Source of the DNA: Bacteroidota bacterium
Lineage (GTDB): Bacteria; Bacteroidota; Ignavibacteria; Kapaibacteriales; UBA961
Length of the DNA stretch: 43,837 nt
Assembly: GCA_005788035.1 (NCBI GenBank)
Contig: SXZI01000047.1
Span: forward strand, 1-43,837
Reading direction: 5' to 3'
Shown here: positions 8,272-15,798 of the stretch, in pieces
How the letters are laid out: each line of letters opens with the position of its first letter
Position numbering within the stretch: the stretch's first letter is position 1
Position numbers and translations under genes: made by a program
The notes under the pieces: model-generated
What the model was told of the DNA's origin: nothing
Databases searched by the model: none
The model's input: the letters and a program-made list of their open reading frames with translations, nothing else

Positions 8272-8279
8272 TATTTTTG
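8272..8279 (+). promoter_or_regulatory. Candidate -7 promoter element for obg
   Basis: TATTTTTG matches the Bacteroidota -7 consensus TAnnTTTG and lies about 48 nt upstream of the obg start codon. No TTG is found at the ideal 19-21 nt upstream, so the assignment is weak. Confidence 0.3.
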
Positions 8280-8327
8280 TGCACATGATGGCTTTTCCAT
8301 CAAATAAATGTAGCATCGGACCTTTAT

Positions 8328-9326
8328 ATGAATTTCATAGATAATGCAGTAATCGAAGTTTCTTCCGGTAATGGCGGAAAAGGACATATGAGTTTCAGAA
8401 AAGAGAAATTCGTACCTCTTGGCGGACCGGATGGCGGAAATGGTGGAAAAGGTGGCGACATTATCTTTGAGGCCGACAGACAATTAACCACACTTCTTGA
8501 TTTTCGCTATGAACGGAAATATCATGCCGAAGATGGTAAGCAAGGTGGAACTTCCCGTTGTACGGGCAAAAGTGGAAAAGACAAAATCATTCGCGTCCCT
8601 GCCGGCACAGTCATCAGAAATGTTGAAACACAGGAAGTCCTTGCGGATCTTACCGTTGACAAACAGCGCATGATGATTGCAAAAGGTGGTAGAGGAGGTC
8701 GGGGAAATGCGGAATTCACGACTTCGGTCAATCAAGCACCAAGGAATTTTGAACCCGGGGAACCCGGTGAGCAATTCACCTTGGAATTGGAATTGAAAAT
8801 ACTTGCCGATATCGGCCTTGTCGGGTTTCCGAATGCAGGAAAATCCACATTGATTTCAGTGATGTCTGCGGCAAAACCAAAAATTGCCGATTATCCCTTT
8901 ACCACATTGATACCAAATCTTGGGATGGTCTATGTTGGAAATGAACGTTCATTCACGATGGCTGATATTCCCGGCCTTATCGAGGGTGCACATGAAGGAA
9001 AAGGTTTGGGCATACAATTCCTTCGACATGTTGAGCGTACAAAAGTTTTAGTGTTCCTTCTTGATGCAATGAGTGGAGATCCGATTGAGGAATATACCGT
9101 CTTGTGCGAAGAATTACGGAAATATGATGCATCGATGCTTGAGAAACCACGCATCATTTGTATCAGCAAAATGGATACTGTCACCGATGCTGACAGACCA
9201 ATTTTGGAAGCACTGGATTTTGGGAAAAATCATCTTGTTATGATGATATCAGCAGTTTCAGGGGAGAATATAGAAGTGCTGAAACGTGAAATGTGGAAGC
9301 TATTGGCGGAAGCTGGCCAGGAATAA
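8328..9326 (+). CDS. obg: GTPase Obg/CgtA
   Basis: This is a ribosome-associated GTPase involved in 50S subunit maturation and stress control. The glycine-rich Obg fold covers residues 1-158 (SSGNGGKGHMSFRKEKFVP, GGPDGGNGGKGG, AEDGKQGGTSRCTGKSG). The G domain follows with G1 GFPNAGKSTLI, switch/G2 DYPFTTLIPNLG, G3 DIPGLIEGAHEGKGLG and a G4 element in CISKMD. At 332 aa it lacks the C-terminal OCT extension found in some Gram-positive Obg proteins, which is normal for the short form. The start ATG is the only one fitting the conserved N-terminus MNFIDNAVIEV. It is convergent with tRNA-Arg, only 4 bp away, with no terminator visible between them. Confidence 0.97.
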   Translation: MNFIDNAVIEVSSGNGGKGHMSFRKEKFVPLGGPDGGNGGKGGDIIFEADRQLTTLLDFRYERKYHAEDGKQGGTSRCTGKSGKDKIIRVPAGTVIRNVETQEVLADLTVDKQRMMIAKGGRGGRGNAEFTTSVNQAPRNFEPGEPGEQFTLELELKILADIGLVGFPNAGKSTLISVMSAAKPKIADYPFTTLIPNLGMVYVGNERSFTMADIPGLIEGAHEGKGLGIQFLRHVERTKVLVFLLDAMSGDPIEEYTVLCEELRKYDASMLEKPRIICISKMDTVTDADRPILEALDFGKNHLVMMISAVSGENIEVLKREMWKLLAEAGQE

Positions 9327-9330
9327 GGGA

Positions 9331-9405
9331 GCGACCCCGAGAGGACTCGAACCTCCGACATCAAGTTTAGGAAACTTGCGTTCTATCCGGCTGAACTACG
9401 GGGTC
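9331..9405 (-). tRNA. tRNA-Arg (anticodon CCT)
   Basis: On the minus strand the acceptor arms GACCCCG and CGGGGTC pair fully. There is a D-arm GTTC...GAAC, an anticodon stem CAAGT/ACTTG with loop TTCCTAA (anticodon CCT, reading AGG), and a T-arm GGAGG-TTCGAGT-CCTCT. The discriminator is G and CCA is not encoded. The 5' end lies 5 nt after the stop codon of the DUF494/Smg gene, so it is probably released from a polycistronic transcript by RNase P. Confidence 0.93.
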
Positions 9406-9410
9406 ATGCC

Positions 9411-9869
9411 TCAATGAATCTGCTCATCACCCTTCAACAACATGCGATGCAATGAGTGTTTAGAATCTTCATCCTGAAACAATAAAGAAACTATCAACAT
9501 CGTGAGCGTGGAATTGTCAACCGTGCCGATATTCATCATTGATGCTCGTTCAATGATCATTTCTACATGCTCGGTATGCAATAATCCAATCTCTCTGAAA
9601 TGAATGAGTTTTCCCCAAGCTTCAGCCGAAAACATAAGTCGCTCGGAATCATTCAAGATGCGATGCGAATGCTCTGAACGCATTGCATGATCAGTTTTCT
9701 CAACCATGGAATTCTCTATACGCTCAGCAATCCAACTCAAAGCTGTTGAAATCTCTGCAACAGTGAACCCACGATTTTCCAGTTCCTTGAACTGCATAAC
9801 AGTGAGCTTGTCACCCTCCTGCATGCGGCCGATCATTTCGGAAATTATTTGCATGATGCGATCATACAT
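9411..9869 (-). CDS. DUF494 / Smg family protein
   Basis: The 152-aa product, from the ATG at 9869 with GAGG 8 nt upstream, matches the DUF494 (Smg) family. It shows the N-terminal MYDRIMQIISEMI, a winged-helix-like ELENRGFTVAEISTALSWIAE, the middle ILNDSERLMFSAEAWGKLIHFREIGLL and the terminal helix TLTMLIVSLLF. The E. coli relative smg lies near fmt-def-dprA and its function is unknown. Here it follows ybeY by about 10 nt and is followed immediately by tRNA-Arg, giving a translation-themed unit. An in-frame longer start at 9926 lies inside ybeY and has no ribosome-binding site. A role in translation is only suggested by context. Confidence 0.8.
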   Translation of the reverse strand: MYDRIMQIISEMIGRMQEGDKLTVMQFKELENRGFTVAEISTALSWIAERIENSMVEKTDHAMRSEHSHRILNDSERLMFSAEAWGKLIHFREIGLLHTEHVEMIIERASMMNIGTVDNSTLTMLIVSLLFQDEDSKHSLHRMLLKGDEQIH

Positions 9870-9879
9870 GATCAATACC

Positions 9880-10320
9880 TCATCCTTGTGAATTACCGGC
9901 ATGCATGTATTTTGTTTCAAGAACACTCATCTGCTTTTTGCCTTCAGGCGTAGAATCATCATATCCTGCAAGATGAAGAGCACCATGAGCAGCCAATCGA
10001 AGAATTTCTTCCGTGAGTGTCACTCCATACTCAACAGCTTGATTGCGAGCCGTGTCTGCACTGATATACACCTCGCCTTCAAGCGGATCTTCACTTATAG
10101 GAAAGGTGATCACATCCGTTGGATAATCATGCTTCAAGAATTCAATATTTAATTCATGAATACGCTCATCAGTGACGATGATCACATTCACTTCGGCTTC
10201 TTTGATTCCTTCACTTGCAAAGACTCTTCGTACCACTTCCTGAATCTTTGTCCGGGGAACTGGTTTCTGATTGGAATCATTGAAAACCTGAACTTGTATT
10301 TTATTGTTACGAGAACTCAT
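9880..10320 (-). CDS. ybeY: Endoribonuclease/rRNA maturation factor YbeY
   Basis: YbeY is a metal-dependent factor needed for 16S rRNA 3'-end maturation and 70S quality control. The 146-aa product shows NVIIVTDERIHELNIEFLKHDYPTDVITFP and then the metal motif in LAAHGALHLAGYDD. The first two histidines are present, but the third ligand of the canonical H-x3-H-x5-H motif is aspartate; a substituted third position also occurs in other Bacteroidota YbeY. The ATG at 10320 overlaps the upstream gene's stop (ATGA), which is why it is preferred over the extended frame reaching 10440. It is the second gene of a four-gene minus-strand unit ending in a tRNA. Confidence 0.93.
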   Translation of the reverse strand: MSSRNNKIQVQVFNDSNQKPVPRTKIQEVVRRVFASEGIKEAEVNVIIVTDERIHELNIEFLKHDYPTDVITFPISEDPLEGEVYISADTARNQAVEYGVTLTEEILRLAAHGALHLAGYDDSTPEGKKQMSVLETKYMHAGNSQG

Positions 10321-10748
10321 GATAGAATACTCTCCGCTATTGACATTTGCATTGCTGACATCAACACAGCAGGATCCAGAAGTATCAGATCCGTGCGTAA
10401 TAATTCTCTTTTGATCGGGGCAAACATTGAACATGTGCAATTCTTTCCTATCACCATGCTAGAAACATGCACATCGTCAACCCTTAAAAAAATAACCTCA
10501 TCCGGCTCAAATAACATCACATGGGTACAACCATGCAACTCAAAGTATCCGTGACCGGTCTGAACGGCAATCAATGAACTTGTATCATCATTCCCAAAAT
10601 CAACTGACTCATGGACAATAATCGTCTGTGCCTGCCCAGTTGCATTATTAGACATTTGCCATGTCCACGCACTATCCTGCTTCGTCGGAGATATATCCAA
10701 CACTCGGGCAATCGCCTCAATATCTTGTGCAGAAAAGGGTATAGTCAT
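10317..10748 (-). CDS. Unknown protein upstream of ybeY
   Basis: I do not recognise this protein of about 143 aa. It begins MTIPFSAQDIEAIARVLDI at the ATG at 10748; the frame is open farther upstream to 10835, but the putative promoter at 10795-10802 lies inside that extension. There is no signal peptide or membrane segment. The middle, IIVHESVDFG, SSLIAVQTGHGYFELHG and VMLFEPDEVIFLRVDD, has alternating hydrophobic residues suggesting a small beta-rich domain, followed by two helices at the C-terminus (RELLRTDLILLDPAVLMSAM). The stop overlaps the ybeY start (ATGA), so the proteins are made from one mRNA in coupled fashion. A link to ribosome maturation is possible from position alone. Confidence 0.6.
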   Translation of the reverse strand: MTIPFSAQDIEAIARVLDISPTKQDSAWTWQMSNNATGQAQTIIVHESVDFGNDDTSSLIAVQTGHGYFELHGCTHVMLFEPDEVIFLRVDDVHVSSMVIGKNCTCSMFAPIKRELLRTDLILLDPAVLMSAMQMSIAESILS

Positions 10749-10794
10749 GGCATCATGTAGAAAATTTGTCTCGTCCGCCTTATGCCGTAAAGTG

Positions 10795-10802
10795 CAAAAA
10801 TA
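10795..10802 (-). promoter_or_regulatory. Candidate -7 promoter element of the ybeY operon
   Basis: TATTTTTG on the minus strand fits TAnnTTTG and would start transcription about 40 nt before the ATG at 10748. No clear TTG occurs 19-21 nt upstream, so this is tentative. Confidence 0.33.
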
Positions 10803-10956
10803 CGATAATTCTTGTGATTTCAGGACTCCCGACACATCAAATGAGGCAAATCACCATGAAAGAAAACGTGCAAAAGACCTGTTTTTTCCGTATCTTCGCC
10901 ACTTGCTTTTTTTTGTACAAAGTATGTGAATTTTCAGGCAATTGGCAGGTAAAATC

Positions 10957-11949
10957 ATGCAATCCATTTCTTCTTCGAGAGCACAAGAAATTCTATCTCA
11001 CAGCTCAGGAAAGACCATTGCTGTTGTGGGCGATGTCATGCTCGATCGGTATTTCTGGGGTTCCGTCAGTCGGATTTCCCCCGAGGCACCGGTTCCGGTC
11101 ATTGATTTGGAACATGAATCCCTACATCTTGGCGGGGCTGCAAATGTTGCCGGGAATCTTCAGGCATTGGGCATTAAACCCTTGCTCTGTGGTGTCATCG
11201 GTGATGATAATACCGGCGTAATTCTATTGGATATCCTCGAATCTATGGGTTGCTCTTCCACAGGCATGATTCGCCTGAATCACAGACCCACAACCGTCAA
11301 AACAAGAATTATCGGAAATAATCAACAAATGCTTCGGGTGGATCGTGAGATCCGGGATGCTATTAGTGATGCGGAAGCTGATATGCTCCTCGGATCAATT
11401 ATGAATATCCCTGATTTGTCAGGAATCATATTGGAAGATTATAATAAAGGCGTTATGACCCAATCATTGATTCAATCAATTTGTTCAATCGCACAAGCAA
11501 GAAATATTCCTGTTTTTGTAGATCCAAAATTCAATCATTTTTTTGATTATAAAGGCGTGGCTGTATTCAAACCAAATCGGAAGGAAGCACAAGAAGCGCT
11601 TGGATATTCATTACGTTCTGAAGATGATATACAAAAAGCAGGCAAAGAACTTCTGAAGAGATTGGAATGTGGCAATGTCCTTCTAACACTTGGCGAACAG
11701 GGCATGATGTTGTTTGAAAATAATGGTAATGTGTCATCTGTTCCAACAAGAGCAAGAAAAGTATCTGATGTTTCAGGTGCAGGTGATACCACTATTGCGA
11801 TGCTCGCAGCAGCAATGGCAGGAGGGGCTAGCGTTCAAGAGGCAGCAACATTATCGAATTATGCTGCAGGAATTGTATGCGAACAACCCGGCATAGTCAC
11901 TGTCAAGCCGGCTGAAGTGATACATGCAATTGACATTGATGTGGAGTGA
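10957..11949 (+). CDS. hldA: D-glycero-beta-D-manno-heptose-7-phosphate kinase (HldA/RfaE1)
   Basis: This is a PfkB/ribokinase-family sugar kinase of 330 aa that phosphorylates heptose-7-phosphate at C1 on the way to ADP-heptose for lipopolysaccharide. The family-specific N-terminus is VVGDVMLDRYFWGSVSRISPEAPVP, followed by HLGGAANVAGNLQALG; the catalytic DVSGAGDTTIAML carries the base aspartate. It ends after the kinase domain, so it is the single-function form without the C-terminal nucleotidyltransferase of E. coli HldE; an HldC-like partner must be elsewhere. The ATG at 10957 has AGGT 8 nt upstream and is preferred to an upstream in-frame TTG. It is followed at once by queE, with which it likely forms an operon. 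Confidence 0.92.
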   Translation: MQSISSSRAQEILSHSSGKTIAVVGDVMLDRYFWGSVSRISPEAPVPVIDLEHESLHLGGAANVAGNLQALGIKPLLCGVIGDDNTGVILLDILESMGCSSTGMIRLNHRPTTVKTRIIGNNQQMLRVDREIRDAISDAEADMLLGSIMNIPDLSGIILEDYNKGVMTQSLIQSICSIAQARNIPVFVDPKFNHFFDYKGVAVFKPNRKEAQEALGYSLRSEDDIQKAGKELLKRLECGNVLLTLGEQGMMLFENNGNVSSVPTRARKVSDVSGAGDTTIAMLAAAMAGGASVQEAATLSNYAAGIVCEQPGIVTVKPAEVIHAIDIDVE

Positions 11950-11954
11950 TCTCA

Positions 11955-12665
11955 ATGCCGAAATTCACACAACCGGATACCACTCTGTTAGATGCAATCA
12001 ATCCACTTGAAGCCGAATTCCTGGTAAGTGAGATATTTCACTCAATCCAAGGCGAAGGATTAAGAGCAGGTGAACGTTGTGTATTCATACGCTTACATGG
12101 TTGTTCACTGCGTTGTAGTTGGTGCGATACACCTTATGCACTGGACAAGAGAACCGGTGGTGTTTCAATGACTGGTCGTGAAATCATGGACCAAATCAAG
12201 AGTTATGATTGTACATTTATTGAGTTCACCGGTGGAGAACCACTTGAACAAATCGCTGTACATGGCTTAATGAAGCATTGCTGCGAATTAGGATATACAG
12301 TGGCAATTGAAACAGGTGGTCATATGGACATCTCACATATCGATCCAAGAGTCATTAGAATTATGGACGTGAAATGCCCTGATTCCAAAATGAGCTCACT
12401 GAATCATCTCCCGAATTTGAGAAAACTCAAACAATTGGATGAAGTGAAATTTGTGTTGGCCTCACGAACAGATTATGAATGGGCAAAACACATTATCGAA
12501 GAATATGACTTAAGCAATGTATGCGGAGCCGTATTGATGTCTTGCGTGTTTGATGCACTCTCATTCAAATCATTGGCCGAATGGATACTCGAAGATTCAT
12601 TGAATGTACGTATGCAGCTCCAGATGCATAAATTCATCTGGGATCCTGCAATGCGAGGAGTATAA
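11955..12665 (+). CDS. queE: 7-carboxy-7-deazaguanine synthase (radical SAM)
   Basis: QueE converts 6-carboxytetrahydropterin to 7-carboxy-7-deazaguanine in queuosine/preQ0 biosynthesis. The 236-aa protein shows the N-terminal SEIFHSIQGEGLRAGERCVFIRLHGC, the radical-SAM cluster motif C-x3-C-x2-C in CSLRCSWCDTPYA, and FIEFTGGEPLEQ, the usual SAM-binding GGE motif. IAIETGG-type and DVKCPDS motifs follow. The ATG at 11955 has GGAG 8 nt upstream; this Shine-Dalgarno overlaps the end of hldA. Other queuosine genes (queC, queD, queF) are not in the window. Its stop codon abuts the stop of the convergent 85-codon gene with no intervening base. Confidence 0.94.
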   Translation: MPKFTQPDTTLLDAINPLEAEFLVSEIFHSIQGEGLRAGERCVFIRLHGCSLRCSWCDTPYALDKRTGGVSMTGREIMDQIKSYDCTFIEFTGGEPLEQIAVHGLMKHCCELGYTVAIETGGHMDISHIDPRVIRIMDVKCPDSKMSSLNHLPNLRKLKQLDEVKFVLASRTDYEWAKHIIEEYDLSNVCGAVLMSCVFDALSFKSLAEWILEDSLNVRMQLQMHKFIWDPAMRGV

Positions 12666-12923
12666 TTAGAAAGGCAATACTTGGAAGAGACTTTCCGATG
12701 TCCTGGAATCTATGATCTCAGCGGTATAATTCCCTGATTCATTCCGTGTGCACATCAAAGTAAGAGCCGAAATGCCTTGAGTGGTGGAAATTGCATGTAA
12801 TGTATCCTTGCATGCATGCTCTATCTCCGACAGCAAAGTTCCACGCTCACTGACAAATCGATAATCGGCATCGCAAACATCTCCAAAGCATGGTACGGCT
12901 TTGACGATTAATGCTGAACTCAT
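12666..12923 (-). CDS. Small unknown protein (85 aa)
   Basis: I do not recognise this gene. The product starts MSSALIVKAVPCFGDVCDADYRF and has a pair of cysteines (C12, C17) near the N-terminus and another in TLMCTRN. The acidic helix TLLSEIEHACKDTLHAI lies in the middle and a beta-rich end follows. There is no signal peptide or transmembrane segment. It is squeezed between queE (adjacent convergent stop) and the divergent SNF2 helicase gene, only 28 bp away. The full use of this slot, with no other frame available, supports it being real. The short divergent spacer means its promoter would overlap the helicase gene or its start. Confidence 0.5.
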   Translation of the reverse strand: MSSALIVKAVPCFGDVCDADYRFVSERGTLLSEIEHACKDTLHAISTTQGISALTLMCTRNESGNYTAEIIDSRTSESLFQVLPF

Positions 12924-12951
12924 GATAAAACCTATGATTCATTAAAAACTC

Positions 12952-15798
12952 ATGAAACATAGGACTGCAATAACAATGCCAAAAGATATGGACAATACAT
13001 CTCCTTTATATCAAGCCATGAAAAGGCGCTCGGTTTCTTCGGGTTCCAAACGTGAAACTCCGCTGCAATTGTATTTTCAAATCAATGTGGATGAACATGG
13101 TGCATATCTACGCATCATAGATGATAGCAGGCGTGATATTGAGCCGGATCCACGAGGATATTCCGGCCCTGTTCGTGATATTTTACAGTTAATTGATGCC
13201 ATAAAACTCCGAACTGCATTTCAGATTGATTGGGAAAAACCATCGGGAAGATTATATCTGGCAGATAATGAGACAGTATTATGGCAATTGAGAAATTGTC
13301 CAAATGTCGTTGATGCAGCAATGCGTCCAATTCAATTCGCAGATAATGATCAACTTGGGAAAGTAATCATAACAATTCAGGATGCGGAACCTCAACTTGA
13401 AACAACATTCGCGGTGGAATACAATCATGAGATCATCAGCCCCATCATGGCCATCACCGAAACCTGTGTCTATGCTCAAGGAACATTAATTGATATCAAA
13501 TCACTTGGTGGCAAACCTCAATCATTGCGTTTGTTTCAAACATTCGTCTTCCCTCATGAATTGGAAAAATATCTTTCTCTATTGATGAGTACATATCCAG
13601 GTATCAGTATACGATATGACAATTTCATCGTGGAAGAGGGCGAACCCATTACCACTCAGCAATGTGTGTTCATTGAGAAAATCGATGCAGACAATACGCT
13701 ATATCTCCGTATGTCACAATCCATTCCGGAAACCGAACCCACTCTCATCGAAGAATTTGACATTCAACGTTATGTGTCCGTGAATCCGGCAGAGAAGAGA
13801 ATGTTGATTTCTCGAATTCTTGACAAAGATATAGCACCCCTTGTTGAAGGACTTTCAAAGAAATTGTCTCAAATCAAAAAGCTTGCTCGTACTTCTTCCG
13901 ATTTCATCGTGGATGGTACATTATTCATCATTCAAGAAGAATTGGCAAGGGAATTCATCAGAAAAGAATTGGAACATATTGTCCAGAACTTTGTAGTATA
14001 CGGTTCTGAGAATCTCAAGACATATAGAATCAAATCAGTCACTCCAACATTATCAGTTTCTCTCAGCCATGGTATCGATTTTCTCGAAGGAGATGTGGGA
14101 GTTGTGATTGATGAAGAGCACTTTACGGTATTTGATGCATTAGCCATGTTCAAAAACCATGGATATGTTCAATTATCTGATGGAACTCAAGCATTGCCAA
14201 ATGCAGAGTTCATGCGAAAACTTGAACGTATCTTTCATAAGTCCAAAAAGAAGACACGTATTTCATTTTTTGATTTGCCAATCATTGAAGAATTGCTTGA
14301 TGAAAATGCCGCTGAAAAAGCATTCCCTAAAGCTAGATCCATATTCCGCGGCTTCTCAACATATCAAGATCGTGACATACCCATTCCATCTTTAAATACC
14401 GAACTCCGTAATTATCAGGAATTGGGTTTTAAATGGATGCGCTATTTGCATGACAATCGTCTCGGCGGATGTTTGGCAGATGACATGGGATTAGGGAAAA
14501 CCCTTCAGACCATCGCATTGCTTGCTTCATTGTATCCTGGTGAGAAAAAGCAATCACTCATCATCATGCCAAAAAGTTTATTGTTCAATTGGGAACAAGA
14601 AATCAAGAAATTTGCTCCTCAAATCTCAACCTATACATATTATGGTGGAAATAGAGACTGGGACTTGGCTATTAAATCCGATGTGATCCTCACAACATAT
14701 TCAGTATTGAGAAATGATATTGAAGCTTTACGTGAAAAAGAATTTCATATGGTGGTGCTGGATGAATCACAAAATATCAAGAATCTAAATTCTCGAACAG
14801 CGCGATCTGCTCTGCTTCTACGGTCAGAATGTAGATTTGCATTATCCGGCACACCTATTGAAAACAATATCGGCGAGCTCTATGCATTATTTAGATTTTT
14901 GAATCCTTCGATGTTTGGCGGACCGGACGAATTCACAAGAATGTACGCAACACCAATACAAAGAGAGAATAGTAAGGAGATCGCATCGGAACTCAGAAGA
15001 AAGATTTTCCCGTTCATCCTTCGCCGACTAAAAAAAGAAGTTGCAAAAGAATTGCCTGATCGCATTGAACAAACAATCTTTGTTGAAATGTCACCCGAAC
15101 AGATGTCTTATTATGAACAAAGACGCAATTTCTATTATCAAACAATTCGTGAAGAAATTCAGGCAGAAGGTTTGCAGAAATCACAATTCCACATCTTGCA
15201 GGCATTAAGCGATCTTCGTCAAATAGCATCATGTCCGGAAGTAAAAACCGAAGGTACTATCATTTCTCCAAAGCGAGAAGTTCTGATGGAACATGTTGTT
15301 GATGCAGTGGCCAATGGACATAAAATTTTGATATTCTCAAATTACATCGGTGCAGTCTCCACGATTGAAGAAGAACTTACAAAAGAAGGTATCGGTCATG
15401 TTGTTATGACCGGCTCTTCCACGAATAGACAGAGTATCGTTGAAAAATTCCAAAAGGATGATTCAATCAGAGCATTTGTCATGACATTGAAAACCGGTGG
15501 TTTGGGACTTAATCTTACGGCTGCGGACATGATCTTCCTCTATGATCCATGGTGGAATATTGCCGCAGAAAATCAAGCAATTGATAGATCTCATAGAATT
15601 GGTCAAGCGAACACTGTATTGAGTTATAAACTCATCGCTCGCGGATCCATTGAGGAAAAAATTCTCAAACTACAAGATCGTAAACGAGAGTTATTCGATG
15701 CAATCATATCAACGGATGGTGGTTCACTAAAAGCTTTGACTGAGGAAGACATTGAGTACATATTAGGCGATGGAGAGACAAATGATCATACAAGATGA
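12952..15798 (+). CDS. SNF2-family DEAD/DEAH-box ATPase
   Basis: This is a 948-aa bacterial SNF2/Rad54-like double-stranded DNA translocase. The helicase core occupies roughly residues 480-930. Motif I is ADDMGLGKTLQTIA near 508-521, motif II is DESQ at 604-607 in place of the common DEAQ/DEAH, and motif III is SGTPIENNIGELYALFRFLNP. In lobe 2, SNYIGAVSTIEEEL, TGGLGLNLTAADMIFLYDPWWN and QAIDRSHRIGQ are motifs IV-VI. The first 480 residues are beta-rich and unlike known zinc-finger N-termini; no SWIM cysteine cluster is present. The gene overlaps the next one by 17 bp, whose ribosome-binding site lies inside this reading frame, so the two proteins are probably produced together. A chromatin-like remodelling, transcription-recycling or defence role cannot be decided. 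Confidence 0.92.
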   Translation: MKHRTAITMPKDMDNTSPLYQAMKRRSVSSGSKRETPLQLYFQINVDEHGAYLRIIDDSRRDIEPDPRGYSGPVRDILQLIDAIKLRTAFQIDWEKPSGRLYLADNETVLWQLRNCPNVVDAAMRPIQFADNDQLGKVIITIQDAEPQLETTFAVEYNHEIISPIMAITETCVYAQGTLIDIKSLGGKPQSLRLFQTFVFPHELEKYLSLLMSTYPGISIRYDNFIVEEGEPITTQQCVFIEKIDADNTLYLRMSQSIPETEPTLIEEFDIQRYVSVNPAEKRMLISRILDKDIAPLVEGLSKKLSQIKKLARTSSDFIVDGTLFIIQEELAREFIRKELEHIVQNFVVYGSENLKTYRIKSVTPTLSVSLSHGIDFLEGDVGVVIDEEHFTVFDALAMFKNHGYVQLSDGTQALPNAEFMRKLERIFHKSKKKTRISFFDLPIIEELLDENAAEKAFPKARSIFRGFSTYQDRDIPIPSLNTELRNYQELGFKWMRYLHDNRLGGCLADDMGLGKTLQTIALLASLYPGEKKQSLIIMPKSLLFNWEQEIKKFAPQISTYTYYGGNRDWDLAIKSDVILTTYSVLRNDIEALREKEFHMVVLDESQNIKNLNSRTARSALLLRSECRFALSGTPIENNIGELYALFRFLNPSMFGGPDEFTRMYATPIQRENSKEIASELRRKIFPFILRRLKKEVAKELPDRIEQTIFVEMSPEQMSYYEQRRNFYYQTIREEIQAEGLQKSQFHILQALSDLRQIASCPEVKTEGTIISPKREVLMEHVVDAVANGHKILIFSNYIGAVSTIEEELTKEGIGHVVMTGSSTNRQSIVEKFQKDDSIRAFVMTLKTGGLGLNLTAADMIFLYDPWWNIAAENQAIDRSHRIGQANTVLSYKLIARGSIEEKILKLQDRKRELFDAIISTDGGSLKALTEEDIEYILGDGETNDHTR

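Noticed and set aside
12952-15798. DISARM-type drmD defence helicase
   Set aside because: No DUF1998 (drmB), drmA, phospholipase-D (drmC) or methyltransferase gene is adjacent, so the SNF2 protein alone does not support DISARM.
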